A program made the position numbers and the translations under genes. Below are positions 34,628-43,304 of a stretch of 64,000 bases of DNA, in pieces. Within the stretch, counting starts at the first letter, position 1; each line of letters opens with the position of its first letter. The notes beneath the pieces were generated by a model that saw only the letters and a program-made list of their open reading frames with translations, did not search any database and was not told the DNA's origin. Source of the DNA: an uncultured Ruminococcus sp. (lineage in GTDB: Bacteria; Bacillota; Clostridia; Oscillospirales; Ruminococcaceae); NCBI GenBank assembly GCA_900541495.1, contig UQKC01000002.1:38012-102011 (forward strand), written 5' to 3'.

Positions 34628-36304
34628 ATGAAAAAATCACATAAACAAGGCTTTTTGAGCGGTTCGCTTATCCTCATTGCTTCGGCGGCGGTTTCAAAGG
34701 TCATTGGCGCGATATTCCGCATACCGCTTGCAAATCTCCTCGGCGGCGAGGGTATGGGGTATTTCTCGGCGGCTTACGGCATTTTTATGACGGTCTACGC
34801 CGTTTCGGTAACGGGTCTGCCGATCGCGGCGGCGAAGCTTACCGCCGAGCGGCTCGCAAACTCGGACAAGGACGGTGCTGCGAACGTCCGAAGCACGGCT
34901 TTGGCGCTTTGTGCTTTGTGCGGAGCTGTGTTTAGCTTGCTCACGCTTTTGCTTGCATATCCTTTTTGCGCGTATCTGAGCAAAAGCCCTTTGTCAGTGA
35001 TAGCCGTTGCCGCTATTGCGCCATCCATTCTTTTCAGCTGTATTACGGCGGTTTTCCGCGGCTGTGCGGAGGGTCGGAGAAATATGTACCCTACCGCCGT
35101 TTCGCAGGTCATAGAGGCGGCTGTGAAGCTTTTGTCGGGACTTACACTTTGCTATGCCGTGCTTAATGCGCCGCGCACGTTTTTCGTTTCGGCTGAAGCT
35201 CTCATCAAGCGTGTTCTGCCTTTTGAAGCCATACAAAGTGCTTCTGCCGATGATCTTGTGATGCCTTTGGCTGCGGCTGCGGCAGTCCTCGGTGTGACGG
35301 TTTCCTCGGCGGCAGGACTTTTATATATGGTACTGCACGATGCTTTCTGCAAGGAAGAAAAACTTCGCTCTGCGCCGACTCTCCCGACCGCGCGTGAACT
35401 TGCGATGATAATGATACCCGTTGCTTTAGGCTCGCTGATAACGAACCTGACCTCGCTCATCGACCTTGCGACGATAATATCCTGCTTAAAAAAGGCAGTC
35501 GAAACAAAACCGCAGCTTTTTTCATCGATGCTGAACGGAATTTCGCCCGAAGCGATGCCGAACTTCATCTTCGGCTGCTTTTCGGGACTTGCGGTGACGG
35601 TCTTCAATCTTATCCCGTCATTCACGAATATGTTCGGTAAGGGTGCAGTTCCGTTCGTAGCGGAGGGCTTTGCAAAAAAGGACAAAGTGCTGATAGAGCA
35701 AGCTGTGATGCGTGTCATTTTCACGTCCGGGTTCATTGCCGTCCCTGCAGGGCTTGGCATTTCGGCACTCGCTCCGCAGATATTGGCGCTGCTGTTCCCC
35801 TCGCGTCGGCTTGAAGCGCTCACGGCTGCGCCCTCGCTTCGTCTGCTCGGGTTCGGAGTGATATTTCTGTCGGTTTCGTCTGTGCTTTTCGCAGTGCTCC
35901 AGGCGGCAGGAAAAGGCGGTGTTCCCGTCAAGATAATGACTGTCGGAGTTGCGGTAAAGCTTATCCTTAACCTCGCGCTGATACCTATTCCAGAAATAAA
36001 CGCTTCGGGCGCGGCTGTCTCGACCGATATTTGCTATCTGCTGATAATGTTTTTATCCTTAAAAACAGTTTCAAAGCTTGCGGAAATACCCCTCGGGAAA
36101 TTTTTTTCACTGCTTGCAAAGCTTGCTTTCTGCGGAGTTTTATGCGCTTTGGCGGCGGTCTTATCACAGAATTTTTTGCGGAATTTATGGGATTCTCCGC
36201 TAACGCTGTTTATTTCAGTGCCGATTGGGGTAATATTTTACATAATAAGCACACATTTAACGGGGATTTTGACCAAAACTACGGTAAAAATGCTGATTTA
36301 CTGA
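34628..36304 (+). CDS. SpoVB/YabM-like lipid-linked oligosaccharide flippase
   Basis: A 558-residue protein of the MATE-related polysaccharide flippase superfamily, with about 14 membrane helices. It starts KKSHKQGFLSGSLILIASA, with VSKVIGAIFRIPLANLLGGEGMGYF, the family N-terminal motif, followed by YGIFMTVYAVSVTGLPIAAAKL and AVFRGCAEGRRNMYPTAVSQ. Relatives include SpoVB and YabM, which move wall or spore-cortex precursors. In B. subtilis yabM stands before yabN and yabO, and here the order is the same. GAAAGGG precedes the ATG. Confidence 0.87.
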   Translation: MKKSHKQGFLSGSLILIASAAVSKVIGAIFRIPLANLLGGEGMGYFSAAYGIFMTVYAVSVTGLPIAAAKLTAERLANSDKDGAANVRSTALALCALCGAVFSLLTLLLAYPFCAYLSKSPLSVIAVAAIAPSILFSCITAVFRGCAEGRRNMYPTAVSQVIEAAVKLLSGLTLCYAVLNAPRTFFVSAEALIKRVLPFEAIQSASADDLVMPLAAAAAVLGVTVSSAAGLLYMVLHDAFCKEEKLRSAPTLPTARELAMIMIPVALGSLITNLTSLIDLATIISCLKKAVETKPQLFSSMLNGISPEAMPNFIFGCFSGLAVTVFNLIPSFTNMFGKGAVPFVAEGFAKKDKVLIEQAVMRVIFTSGFIAVPAGLGISALAPQILALLFPSRRLEALTAAPSLRLLGFGVIFLSVSSVLFAVLQAAGKGGVPVKIMTVGVAVKLILNLALIPIPEINASGAAVSTDICYLLIMFLSLKTVSKLAEIPLGKFFSLLAKLAFCGVLCALAAVLSQNFLRNLWDSPLTLFISVPIGVIFYIISTHLTGILTKTTVKMLIY

Positions 36305-36322
36305 AGAAATTTAAAAAAACTC

Positions 36323-36351
36323 TTGAAAAAAACATAATAATAGGTTAATAT
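36323..36351 (+). promoter_or_regulatory. Probable promoter of mazG
   Basis: TTGAAA (36323-36328), 17 bases, TAATAT (36346-36351), 52 bases before the mazG ATG. Confidence 0.65.
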
Positions 36352-36403
36352 ATTATATGTAACTGAATGCGGCTATACCTTGATCGAAAGGATATCAAAC
36401 GAT

Positions 36404-37189
36404 ATGGATTTTGAATTCAAAAAAAGATATGATATCAGCGATATGCTAAAAATAATGGAGATTCTCCGTTCCGAAAACGGCTGCCCTTGGGATAAGGAGC
36501 AGGATCACCATTCGATACGCAAGGACTTTATCGAAGAGGTATATGAAGCCGTTGAAGCTATCGACCTTGAAGATACGGAACTGCTCCGCGAAGAGCTTGG
36601 CGATGTTCTTTTGCAGGTCGTTTTCCATTCCAGAATAGAAGAAGAAAAAGGCAGCTTCAACTTCGGCGACGTTGTCAATGAAGTCTGTCAGAAGCTCGTT
36701 ATCCGTCACCCGCACGTTTTCGGCACTGTTACCGTTAAGGACAGCACAGAGGTGCTCTCCAACTGGAACGACATCAAGCAGGAAACAAAGGGTCAGGAAA
36801 CCTATACAGATACGCTCAAAAGCGTTTGCAGCACACTTCCTGCTCTTATGAGAGCACAGAAGCTCGGCACAAGAGCAAAACGCGCAGGTATGGACTTTGC
36901 AGGCGTGAACGAGGCTCTTGAAGCTCTTGAAAGCGAAATTGCGGAGCTTAAATCAGCTATCGCAGACGGAACCAACGTTGAAGAAGAAATGGGCGATGTC
37001 CTTTTCTCGGCGGTGAATGTTTCAAGACTGCTGAAGATCGATGCCGAAGAGGCGCTCACAAGATCTTCGGATAAGTTCGTTGACCGATTCGCAAAGACCG
37101 AGGAATTAACAAGATGTGACGGGGCAGATATGCGCTCCCTGAACATAGATCAGCTTGACGCTTATTGGCAGAAAGCAAAAAAGCAATAA
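36404..37189 (+). CDS. mazG: Nucleoside triphosphate pyrophosphohydrolase MazG
   Basis: Hydrolyses NTPs and dNTPs to monophosphates. The 261-residue product has two MazG repeats: the first with NGCPWDKEQDHHSIRKDF, IEEVYEAVEAID and REELGDVLLQVVFHSRI (the EExxE and ExxD metal ligands), the second with EVEEEMGDVLFS-type residues. It lacks the N-terminal methylase domain of B. subtilis YabN. Start: ATG at 36404, after GAAAGGAT; the frame has a TTG 8 codons earlier without support. Confidence 0.93.
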   Translation: MDFEFKKRYDISDMLKIMEILRSENGCPWDKEQDHHSIRKDFIEEVYEAVEAIDLEDTELLREELGDVLLQVVFHSRIEEEKGSFNFGDVVNEVCQKLVIRHPHVFGTVTVKDSTEVLSNWNDIKQETKGQETYTDTLKSVCSTLPALMRAQKLGTRAKRAGMDFAGVNEALEALESEIAELKSAIADGTNVEEEMGDVLFSAVNVSRLLKIDAEEALTRSSDKFVDRFAKTEELTRCDGADMRSLNIDQLDAYWQKAKKQ

Positions 37190-37230
37190 TAATGGCGATC
37201 TCGCCACAAATTTTATGGAGGTATAATGTT

Positions 37231-37506
37231 ATGACAAAGGCAGATTTAATCAATGCTATTGCTGAAAAGGCAGAATTTTCTAAGAAGGATTCCGAGAAGG
37301 CTCTTAATGCAGTTATCTCTTCCATCACAGACGCACTCGTTTCCGGCGACAAGGTTCAGATTGTTGGCTTCGGTACATTTGAAGTTCGTCAGAGAGATGC
37401 TAAGGAAGCAATCAACCCAAGAACAAAGGAAAAGATCCAGATCCCTGCAAAGAAGGCTCCTGCATTCAAGGCAGGCAAGGCTCTCAAGGACGTTGTAAAC
37501 AAGTAA
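37231..37506 (+). CDS. hup: HU family DNA-binding protein
   Basis: Histone-like protein that bends and compacts DNA. The 91-residue product starts MTKADLINAIAEKAEFSKKD and contains GFGTFEVRQRDAKEAINP, the HU signature with the DNA-intercalating arm, then TKEKIQIPAKKAPAFKAGK. GGAGG stands 9 bases before the ATG. It lies between mazG and rqcP, likely in the same transcript. Codon use is more biased than that of its neighbours, as expected for an abundant protein. Confidence 0.97.
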   Translation: MTKADLINAIAEKAEFSKKDSEKALNAVISSITDALVSGDKVQIVGFGTFEVRQRDAKEAINPRTKEKIQIPAKKAPAFKAGKALKDVVNK

Positions 37507-37579
37507 TTATTGTTTATCTGTACTTTTCGGCAGCTGCTCAAGGGGGCGGCTGCCTTTTGCTTTAAAAGGAGGAAAAAAG

Positions 37580-37825
37580 ATGAGGCTTGACAAATATCTT
37601 AAAGTAACAAGACTTATAAAGCGCAGAACGGTAGCAAACGAAGCCTGCGATGCCGATAAGATCGTTGTAAACGGAAAGGCAGCCCGTGCCTCCTACGACG
37701 TAAAGGTCGGCGATATAATCGAAATAAATATGGGACAGAAGCCGCTCAAGGTCAAAGTCCTGAATGTTACCGAGTATGCAACAAAGGAAAACGCAGCGGA
37801 TAACTACGTTGTCGTGGAGGGCTGA
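37580..37825 (+). CDS. rqcP: RqcP-like S4-domain RNA-binding protein
   Basis: An 81-residue S4 domain protein: MRLDKYLKVTRLIKRRTVAN through CDADKIVVNGKAARASYDV to GDIIEINMG. RqcP (YabO) holds P-site tRNA on stalled 50S subunits while RqcH adds alanine tails. The yabM-yabN-yabO order seen here supports RqcP over other small S4 proteins such as HslR. AAAGGAGG precedes the ATG. Confidence 0.88.
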   Translation: MRLDKYLKVTRLIKRRTVANEACDADKIVVNGKAARASYDVKVGDIIEINMGQKPLKVKVLNVTEYATKENAADNYVVVEG

Positions 37826-37828
37826 TAA

Positions 37829-37996
37829 ATGGAGTACCGTTACAAAGTCGGCATGATCGACGGCGATTATGCGCATCTCTACCGCATCGACGACGGCAGC
37901 GACGACGAAATAACCGTCGCAATGGCACTCCTGCCTGAAGAGATAACAGAGGGCTGCGAACTGCTTTGGAAAGATTTACAGTACAGCATTATATAA
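37829..37996 (+). CDS. Small acidic protein, DUF3006-like
   Basis: A 55-residue ORF, MEYRYKVGMIDGDYAHLYRI ... MALLPEEITEGCELLW. The pattern of a short beta sheet with DGxYAxL, acidic strands, a LLP turn and EGxxL resembles DUF3006 proteins. It begins three bases after the rqcP stop, and the GGAGG inside the end of rqcP serves as its ribosome site, so translation is probably coupled. The stop is directly followed by a repeat element. Family call is tentative. Confidence 0.6.
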   Translation: MEYRYKVGMIDGDYAHLYRIDDGSDDEITVAMALLPEEITEGCELLWKDLQYSII

Positions 37997-38122
37997 AATG
38001 CGGAATTCGTAATGCGTAATCAAGCTTCGCACTACGTAAAAAACGGTGAACCACGATCAATATTTTCGTGGTTCACCGTTTTTGAATTATTGGAACTTAA
38101 TAATTACGCATTACGCATTGAT
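37997..38122. repeat. Intergenic element, family B (short, 126 bp)
   Basis: Left end AATGCGGAATTCGTAATGCG, right end TTACGCATTACGCATT, inverted. Between them is only a terminator hairpin. The element fills the whole space between the stop codon at 37994-37996 and the citrate synthase stop at 38123-38125. Confidence 0.75.
38041..38083. terminator. Bidirectional terminator between convergent genes
   Basis: AAACGGTGAACCACGA and TCGTGGTTCACCGTTT form a 16-bp stem with a 9-base loop. T runs follow on both strands (GTTTTTG and CGTTTTTTACG). Confidence 0.88.
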
Positions 38123-39493
38123 TTATTCTCTGTCCTCAAACTCAACATATTCCTGCTTTTCGTGGACAGCCTTATATGCAGGACGGATTATCTTATTCGC
38201 GTTGACAAGCTCTTCCATACGGTGTGCTGACCAGCCTGCTATTCTTGCGATAGCAAAGAGCGGCGTATAAAGTTCGCGTGGGAGGTCGAGCATTGTGTAT
38301 GCAAATCCGCTGTAGAAGTCAACGTTCGCCGAAACGCCCTTATAGATCTTTCTTTCGTCTGCGATGACCTGCGGAGCGAGGCGTTCGATCGAATTATAGA
38401 GTTTGAACTCTTTCTCTCTGCCCTTTGCTTTGGAGAGCTTTTCTACCGCCTGACGGAGGAGGTTCGCTCTCGGGTCGGAAATGGAATAAACTGCGTGACC
38501 CATACCATAGATGAGTCCTGAGCGGTCGAAGCCCTCTTTATGGAGAAGCTTTATGAGGTAGCTCTTTATTTCGTCCTCGTCTTCCCAATCGCTGATGTGG
38601 TTCTTCATATCGTCGAACATCATTGAAACCTTGATATTTGCGCCGCCGTGCTTAGGTCCTTTAAGTGAAGCGAGTGCTGCGGAGATCGCGGAATAGGTAT
38701 CCGTTCCCGACGAAGTTACGACGTGGGTCGTGAATGTGGAGTTATTACCGCCGCCGTGTTCAGCGTGGAGGACAAGTGCAAGGTCGAGGATAGACGCTTC
38801 AAGCTCGGTGAAGCTGCTGTCGGGACGGAGCATATGGAGGATATTTTCCGCTGTCGAATACTCTGCGACAGGCTGGTGGATAAAGAAGCTGCCGCCGTCG
38901 ATATAGTAATTCTTTGCGTGATAGCTGTAGACTGTGATGAGCGGCAGGAGCGAGATAAGTTCCATCGACTGGCGCATAACGTTTGGCAGCGAGAGGTCGT
39001 TCGGCGAGTCATCATAAGAATAGAGTGTGAGAATTCCGCGCGAAATGCCATTCATAATATCTTCGCTCGGGGATTTCATAATGATATCGCGGACGAAAGT
39101 AGTCGGAAGTCTGCGGTAATCCGCAAGGATACGCTTGAATTTTTCAAGCTGCTGCTCGTTCGGAAGTTCGCCGAGGAGAAGCAGGTAGGTGATCTCCTCA
39201 AAGCCAAAACGGCGCTTGCCGATAAAGCCGTCCACAAGGTCGTTTATGTTATAGCCGCGGTAGTAAAGCTCGCCCTCGCAGGGAACGCTTTTGCCGTCAA
39301 CGGTCTTGGAAGAGATTATCTCGGAAATTTCGGTAAGCCCTGCGAGTACGCCCTTGCCGTTGATGTCGCGCAGACCACGCTTTACGTCATATTTCGTATA
39401 AAGCTCAGGGTCAATGTTTCCGTTCTTTTTGCAGATCTCGGTAAGCTCGATAATTTCGGGAGTGACCTTTGCGAAGTTGTAGTTTGAAGCCAT
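38123..39493 (-). CDS. Citrate synthase
   Basis: Condenses acetyl-CoA and oxaloacetate, here probably for glutamate synthesis. The 456-residue protein has the catalytic pieces of the citrate synthase fold: LVLHAEHGGGNNSTFT (His), LKGPKHGGAN, YGMGHAVYSISDPRA and a C-terminal VDFYSGFAYTMLDLP. Start: ATG at 39493 (MASNYNFAKVTPEI) after AAAGGAAA; the open frame extends 13 codons further but without a ribosome site. It is a single-gene transcript between its own promoter and the bidirectional terminator. Confidence 0.95.
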   Translation of the reverse strand: MASNYNFAKVTPEIIELTEICKKNGNIDPELYTKYDVKRGLRDINGKGVLAGLTEISEIISSKTVDGKSVPCEGELYYRGYNINDLVDGFIGKRRFGFEEITYLLLLGELPNEQQLEKFKRILADYRRLPTTFVRDIIMKSPSEDIMNGISRGILTLYSYDDSPNDLSLPNVMRQSMELISLLPLITVYSYHAKNYYIDGGSFFIHQPVAEYSTAENILHMLRPDSSFTELEASILDLALVLHAEHGGGNNSTFTTHVVTSSGTDTYSAISAALASLKGPKHGGANIKVSMMFDDMKNHISDWEDEDEIKSYLIKLLHKEGFDRSGLIYGMGHAVYSISDPRANLLRQAVEKLSKAKGREKEFKLYNSIERLAPQVIADERKIYKGVSANVDFYSGFAYTMLDLPRELYTPLFAIARIAGWSAHRMEELVNANKIIRPAYKAVHEKQEYVEFEDRE

Positions 39494-39544
39494 TGAAGCA
39501 TCTTTCCTTTCATACAATATTCGTTCATTCAAATCTATGATAAA

Positions 39545-39573
39545 ATTTTAACATACTTTTTGAATATTTTCAA
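39545..39573 (-). promoter_or_regulatory. Promoter of citrate synthase
   Basis: Minus strand TTGAAA (39568-39573), 17 bases, TAAAAT (39545-39550). The start point would be about 45 bases before the ATG. Confidence 0.72.
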
Positions 39574-39639
39574 GTCCAGCGGCGAAATTTTCATCATATT
39601 ATCAAAAAAGTATTTACAAAAACAATAAACTGCAAAAAT

Positions 39640-39942
39640 TTATGCAAAAAGTAAATAACCGACAATGACCGCCGCAAGGGCAAGCTGGCAGACGATGATA
39701 AGTGGTATCCCGACCATAAATCGTTTCTGTTTCGTCTTGTGGCGGAACTTTTTCATTGAGATATACATTCCTACCGAGCCGCCGATGAGCGAAACGAAAA
39801 ACAGCGTTGGCTCGGAGATGCGGCGTTTGCCGTTTTCGGCTTTTTTCTTATCGGAAAATGCCATTATGAAACCGATGATGTTTATTATAATAAAGTACGC
39901 TGCTACAAACACTGCGACAGGGTGTTGTTTTAAAATATCCAT
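39640..39942 (-). CDS. DUF1294 family small membrane protein
   Basis: A 100-residue protein with three hydrophobic segments. Between the first and second is SDKKKAENGKRRISEPTLF, then LIGGSVGMYISMKKFRHKTKQKRF, the DUF1294 signature. Function unknown. ATG at 39942 has an AGGAG site 6 bases before it. The gene follows the chemoreceptor terminator, so it is expressed by read-through or from a promoter I cannot see. Confidence 0.85.
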   Translation of the reverse strand: MDILKQHPVAVFVAAYFIIINIIGFIMAFSDKKKAENGKRRISEPTLFFVSLIGGSVGMYISMKKFRHKTKQKRFMVGIPLIIVCQLALAAVIVGYLLFA

Positions 39943-39954
39943 AGATTCTCCTGT

Positions 39955-39995
39955 AAAAAAATCTTCGCAAAGGCGTTTTTCGTCTTTGCGAAGAT
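39955..39995 (-). terminator. Intrinsic terminator of the chemoreceptor gene
   Basis: ATCTTCGCAAAG and CTTTGCGAAGAT pair over an 11-base loop, with six T on the minus strand. Confidence 0.85.
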
Positions 39996-40019
39996 AGATA
40001 GGTTCACTGAAAAACAAGC

Positions 40020-42353
40020 TTATTCCTTGTTTTCATCATCGTTTGAGGGTTCAAAAAAGACTTCATCGTCCGTTTCGGGAGCGGTCGGTTCGTCTTTCGT
40101 CGGAGCAGTTTCATCTGATTCCGAAGCTTCCTCGGTGTTCTCGTCAAGGCAGCCAATGTTGTCGAAATCAAGCTCGCTGTCAACAGCAGTCGTTTCGTCC
40201 GAATCGAAAACGGGGATATCAAGCTCATCTGGAGCAGCCGAATCGTCTTCCGAAGCCGTTTCGGCGGTTTCTTCGGGAACTGTGCTTTCGTCGAAGTCTA
40301 TCTTGAAGAAGTCGATCATATCACGGAGAACTTCAGCCTGCTCGGACATATCGTTTGCAGCGGCGGAGCTTTGCTCGGCGGTCGAGGTCGTGTTGTCGAT
40401 TACGGCATTTACGCTGTTTACGCTGTTGTAAATATCGGAGATAAGTTTGTTCTGCTGTTCTGCGCTCTCGGCGATGCTCTTGACCTTTTCGTTGATCTCG
40501 GAAGCACCGAGGACGATCCTGTCGAGGGATTCTGCGGTCGTTTTTGCGATAGCAGTTCCGCGCTTAACATTGCGGAGCGAATCTTCGATAAGCTCGGAGG
40601 TCTGCTTTGCTGCGTCTGCACTCATATTTGCGAGGTTGCGGACTTCATCGGCTACGACTGCGAAGCCAAGACCTGCATCACCTGCTCTTGCAGCTTCGAC
40701 AGCCGCATTGAGGGCGAGGATATTCGTCTGGAACGCGATATCATCGATAACACGGATAATATCGGAGATCTGTGCGGAAGACTTGGAGATATCCTCCATT
40801 GAACCGAGCATCTTCGTCATTTCGTGGTTGCAGGAGTTGATCTGCTCCTCGATATTTGCGGCGAGGACTTCGGTATCCGAAGCGGATTTAACGGAATCGG
40901 AAATATGTCCGACGATGTTTTCCATACGGTTCGATACTTCGCTGACAGCTTCAGACTGGCGCGCTGCACCGTCGCTCAAAAGCTGTGAACCCGATGCCAC
41001 CTGCGAAGCGCCCATTGTAACGGTGTTCGCGGATTCGCTGATCTTGCCGAATGTCTTTCTGAGCTGTGAAAGGATAGCGTTGAAGCTTTCCTTTATCTTG
41101 ACGAAATCTCCGCGGAATTCGCCGTCCATTTCAAAGGCGAGGTTTCCCTCGGCGATCATACCGAGCGCTTCGGATATCTGTTCAATATATGTACGAAGCG
41201 AGGCAACCGTTTGTGCGAGTGACTCGGAAAGGACACCGACTTCATTCTTCTGCTTGATAACAGGAGTATCGGTAGAAAGGTCGCCGTCCGAAAGTGCTTT
41301 AAGTCTTGCTGTAACGCCGATTATCGGATTTACAACGCCGTTCATGATAATGAATGTGCAGATGAATGCTGCAACTATAAGTACAACGGAGAACACAATG
41401 ATTACCGTTGTAGTTGTTTTAAGTGTGCCGTCGAAATCGGACTCAGGACCGACAAGGATAAGCGACCAGTCGCTGCCCTCAATAGGAGCATAGGCAACTC
41501 GGCTCTTTACGCCGTTGACAACAATGCTTTCGCTGCCCGATTCACCGCTCATTGCGAGTGACTGTATCTCTGCGATAGCTGCATAGCTGCTGTCGGATTC
41601 CGCAAGGGTGTTATGGTTCACTGCGTTGACAACATTGTTGATGTCGTTTGAAGCGATCATCGTACCCTCGGAATTGATTATGTAAGCTGTGGAATTTTCG
41701 CTGAACTGAACGGAATTTACGATATCGGAAAGTATCTGCGCATCGTAGTAGGCAACGAGAACATAGCTTGTGACGCTTGACGTTCCCGATACTGCAATGA
41801 TAAATTCCGAGCCGCTGCCGTCCTCATAAGGGATAGGTTCTGTTATGGCAATGCCCTTCGATTTTGCCGTCTGATATACCTCAAGGTCTTTGAGTGCCTC
41901 TGCGCTCGTAGCGTCAAATCTGTCCGAGCCGATGAAGAAATCACCCATTTTGAACATCGCGAAATCCTTTACATTGAGCTTATACTCATTAAACATATAT
42001 TTGAGATAAGACGAAGCTCCCTTTGAAGCGCCGATATTGTCACTGCAAAGTGTCTTCTGAAAAGCCGTATCGGTCTTAGTTTTGAGCATAGAGACCTTAA
42101 CGCTTACGTCCGATGCCGCCTCTGTTGTGATAGGTGTGATCATCTGATTAACAGTCGATTTTACGCCTTTTGAAAGCGAAAAATAGTTGACGAACGCAAG
42201 CAGCAGAACAACAATGAGCGACATTACGCATACGAAGATAATGAGCTTTGTCTTGATGCTGTTTCGGTCCAGCTTAAAACAGCTGAGATCGAACTTCTTT
42301 TTAACTTTTATATCTGACGGTTTATTATTTTTTTGTAATTTTGACTTTGCCAT
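40020..42353 (-). CDS. Methyl-accepting chemotaxis protein with Cache sensor and acidic tail
   Basis: A 777-residue chemoreceptor: basic N terminus, membrane helix (about 36-57), an extracellular Cache-type domain with GSGSEFIIAVSG, STAYIINSEGTMIA and YAPIEGSDWSLILVG, a second helix (about 310-336), HAMP (VNPIIGVTARLKALSDGD), and the signalling hairpin with the tip IDDIAFQTNILALNAAVEAA and GFAVVADEVRNLA. About 100 Glu/Asp/Thr-rich residues follow the hairpin, ending NDDENKE. No che or flagellar genes are in the window. The ATG follows GGGGAGGG. Confidence 0.93.
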   Translation of the reverse strand: MAKSKLQKNNKPSDIKVKKKFDLSCFKLDRNSIKTKLIIFVCVMSLIVVLLLAFVNYFSLSKGVKSTVNQMITPITTEAASDVSVKVSMLKTKTDTAFQKTLCSDNIGASKGASSYLKYMFNEYKLNVKDFAMFKMGDFFIGSDRFDATSAEALKDLEVYQTAKSKGIAITEPIPYEDGSGSEFIIAVSGTSSVTSYVLVAYYDAQILSDIVNSVQFSENSTAYIINSEGTMIASNDINNVVNAVNHNTLAESDSSYAAIAEIQSLAMSGESGSESIVVNGVKSRVAYAPIEGSDWSLILVGPESDFDGTLKTTTTVIIVFSVVLIVAAFICTFIIMNGVVNPIIGVTARLKALSDGDLSTDTPVIKQKNEVGVLSESLAQTVASLRTYIEQISEALGMIAEGNLAFEMDGEFRGDFVKIKESFNAILSQLRKTFGKISESANTVTMGASQVASGSQLLSDGAARQSEAVSEVSNRMENIVGHISDSVKSASDTEVLAANIEEQINSCNHEMTKMLGSMEDISKSSAQISDIIRVIDDIAFQTNILALNAAVEAARAGDAGLGFAVVADEVRNLANMSADAAKQTSELIEDSLRNVKRGTAIAKTTAESLDRIVLGASEINEKVKSIAESAEQQNKLISDIYNSVNSVNAVIDNTTSTAEQSSAAANDMSEQAEVLRDMIDFFKIDFDESTVPEETAETASEDDSAAPDELDIPVFDSDETTAVDSELDFDNIGCLDENTEEASESDETAPTKDEPTAPETDDEVFFEPSNDDENKE

Positions 42354-42500
42354 ACCAAAACCCTCCCCATAGGGTGTACATTCTTTGTTCTAATTGTACC
42401 ACTTTATAAAAGCTAATATATCAACTTTCTGTGAATTTTTACAATATATAGAGAAAATTAACGGGATTTTTATGTAATTTGCTTTACTGCAACAAAGTAA

Positions 42501-42547
42501 AAGAGCCAAACAGATTTGAAAATAACTGTTTGGCTCTTGATTTTTTT
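42501..42547. terminator. Hairpin terminator between folT and the chemoreceptor
   Basis: AAGAGCCAAACAG and CTGTTTGGCTCTT pair. Seven T follow on the plus strand; on the minus strand, the direction of both neighbours, TTTTACTTTG follows. Confidence 0.7.
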
Positions 42548-42587
42548 AAGCAGAAATCCGTAAAATTTGTTATGCTTATCTCTATCG

Positions 42588-42649
42588 GAATGTGTACAAA
42601 AAATCAAGCGAAAGTATGACTTTTAAGACAAATTTTTGTCTGCACATTC
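42588..42649. repeat. Short palindromic element downstream of folT
   Basis: GAATGTGTACAAAAA and TTTTTGTCTGCACATTC are inverted. The left arm continues ATCAAGCGAAAG, matching the reverse complement of 27724-27746, so it is related to the element there. The rest of the gap 42354-42663 shows only the terminator and A/T-rich DNA upstream of the chemoreceptor gene. Confidence 0.6.
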
Positions 42650-42663
42650 ATTAGATATCAGCA

Positions 42664-43236
42664 TTAGGCTGCGGTCTTGTGTATCTTACCCGCAACTCGT
42701 TTGTATATTACCTGTACAGCAGGGAGAACAGCCGCGCAGAGTATGCAGTAAACAACAGCCTGAAGCGATATCGCACTGAGTCTGATGAAGAACTGCTCCT
42801 TTGTGTTCGACATAAAGCCTGCCGACATAAGTATCGCTGTGTTCAAAAGAAGATTTATCACGAATGAATCGATGAGCCTTGCGACAACAGCCATAACAGC
42901 GAGTTTCTTGCCCTCTTTTTTGTAAAGACAAATACCGAATACAAGTCCCTCGAGTGCCGCTGTTACGGTGAGAAGCGGAAACGGAGCCTGACCGCTGACA
43001 AGACAGCCGATAAGGTCGCCTGCGATAGCCGCAAGTGTGGCAGGAACAGGTCCGAAGAACATTCCTACGACTGCGAGTGCGAAGAACGCAACGTTTATTT
43101 TGAGGAACGCGCCAACCTTGAACGAGAACATATCGAGAATGATGAAAAGTGCAGTCATAAGTCCAGCCATAGCAAGACATTTAGCGCTTTTCAGCTCCTT
43201 TGCGGAGCTTGTGAAAACAGAAAAAAAGCCTTTCAT
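42664..43236 (-). CDS. folT: Folate ECF transporter substrate-binding subunit FolT
   Basis: A 190-residue membrane protein with about six helices, typical S component of an energy-coupling factor importer. The N-terminal AMAGLMTALFIILDMF carries the small-residue motif used to contact the T subunit. FFGPVPATLAAIAGDLIGCLVSG is typical of the FolT branch. Folate specificity rests on the THF riboswitch upstream. It would share the EcfA/EcfT module encoded elsewhere. Start: ATG 43236 after AAGGAGG; the frame extends 11 codons further without support. Confidence 0.92.
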   Translation of the reverse strand: MKGFFSVFTSSAKELKSAKCLAMAGLMTALFIILDMFSFKVGAFLKINVAFFALAVVGMFFGPVPATLAAIAGDLIGCLVSGQAPFPLLTVTAALEGLVFGICLYKKEGKKLAVMAVVARLIDSFVINLLLNTAILMSAGFMSNTKEQFFIRLSAISLQAVVYCILCAAVLPAVQVIYKRVAGKIHKTAA

Positions 43237-43241
43237 TTTTA

Positions 43242-43299
43242 CCTCCTTAAAATAGTGCTGTTTGTGCATATCGGGAGGAATGAAAAGCTCCTGCTATGC
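43242..43299 (-). promoter_or_regulatory. Expression platform of the THF riboswitch (anti-SD switch)
   Basis: The folT ribosome site AAGGAGG (43242-43248) is complementary to CCTCC in TTCCTCC at 43274-43280. The latter can instead pair with CAGGAG in a local hairpin closed by TGCATA and TATGCA (43265-43299). The two pairings exclude each other, so ligand binding would act on translation. There is no T run, so transcription termination is unlikely. Confidence 0.55.
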
Positions 43300-43304
43300 A
43301 TTTC

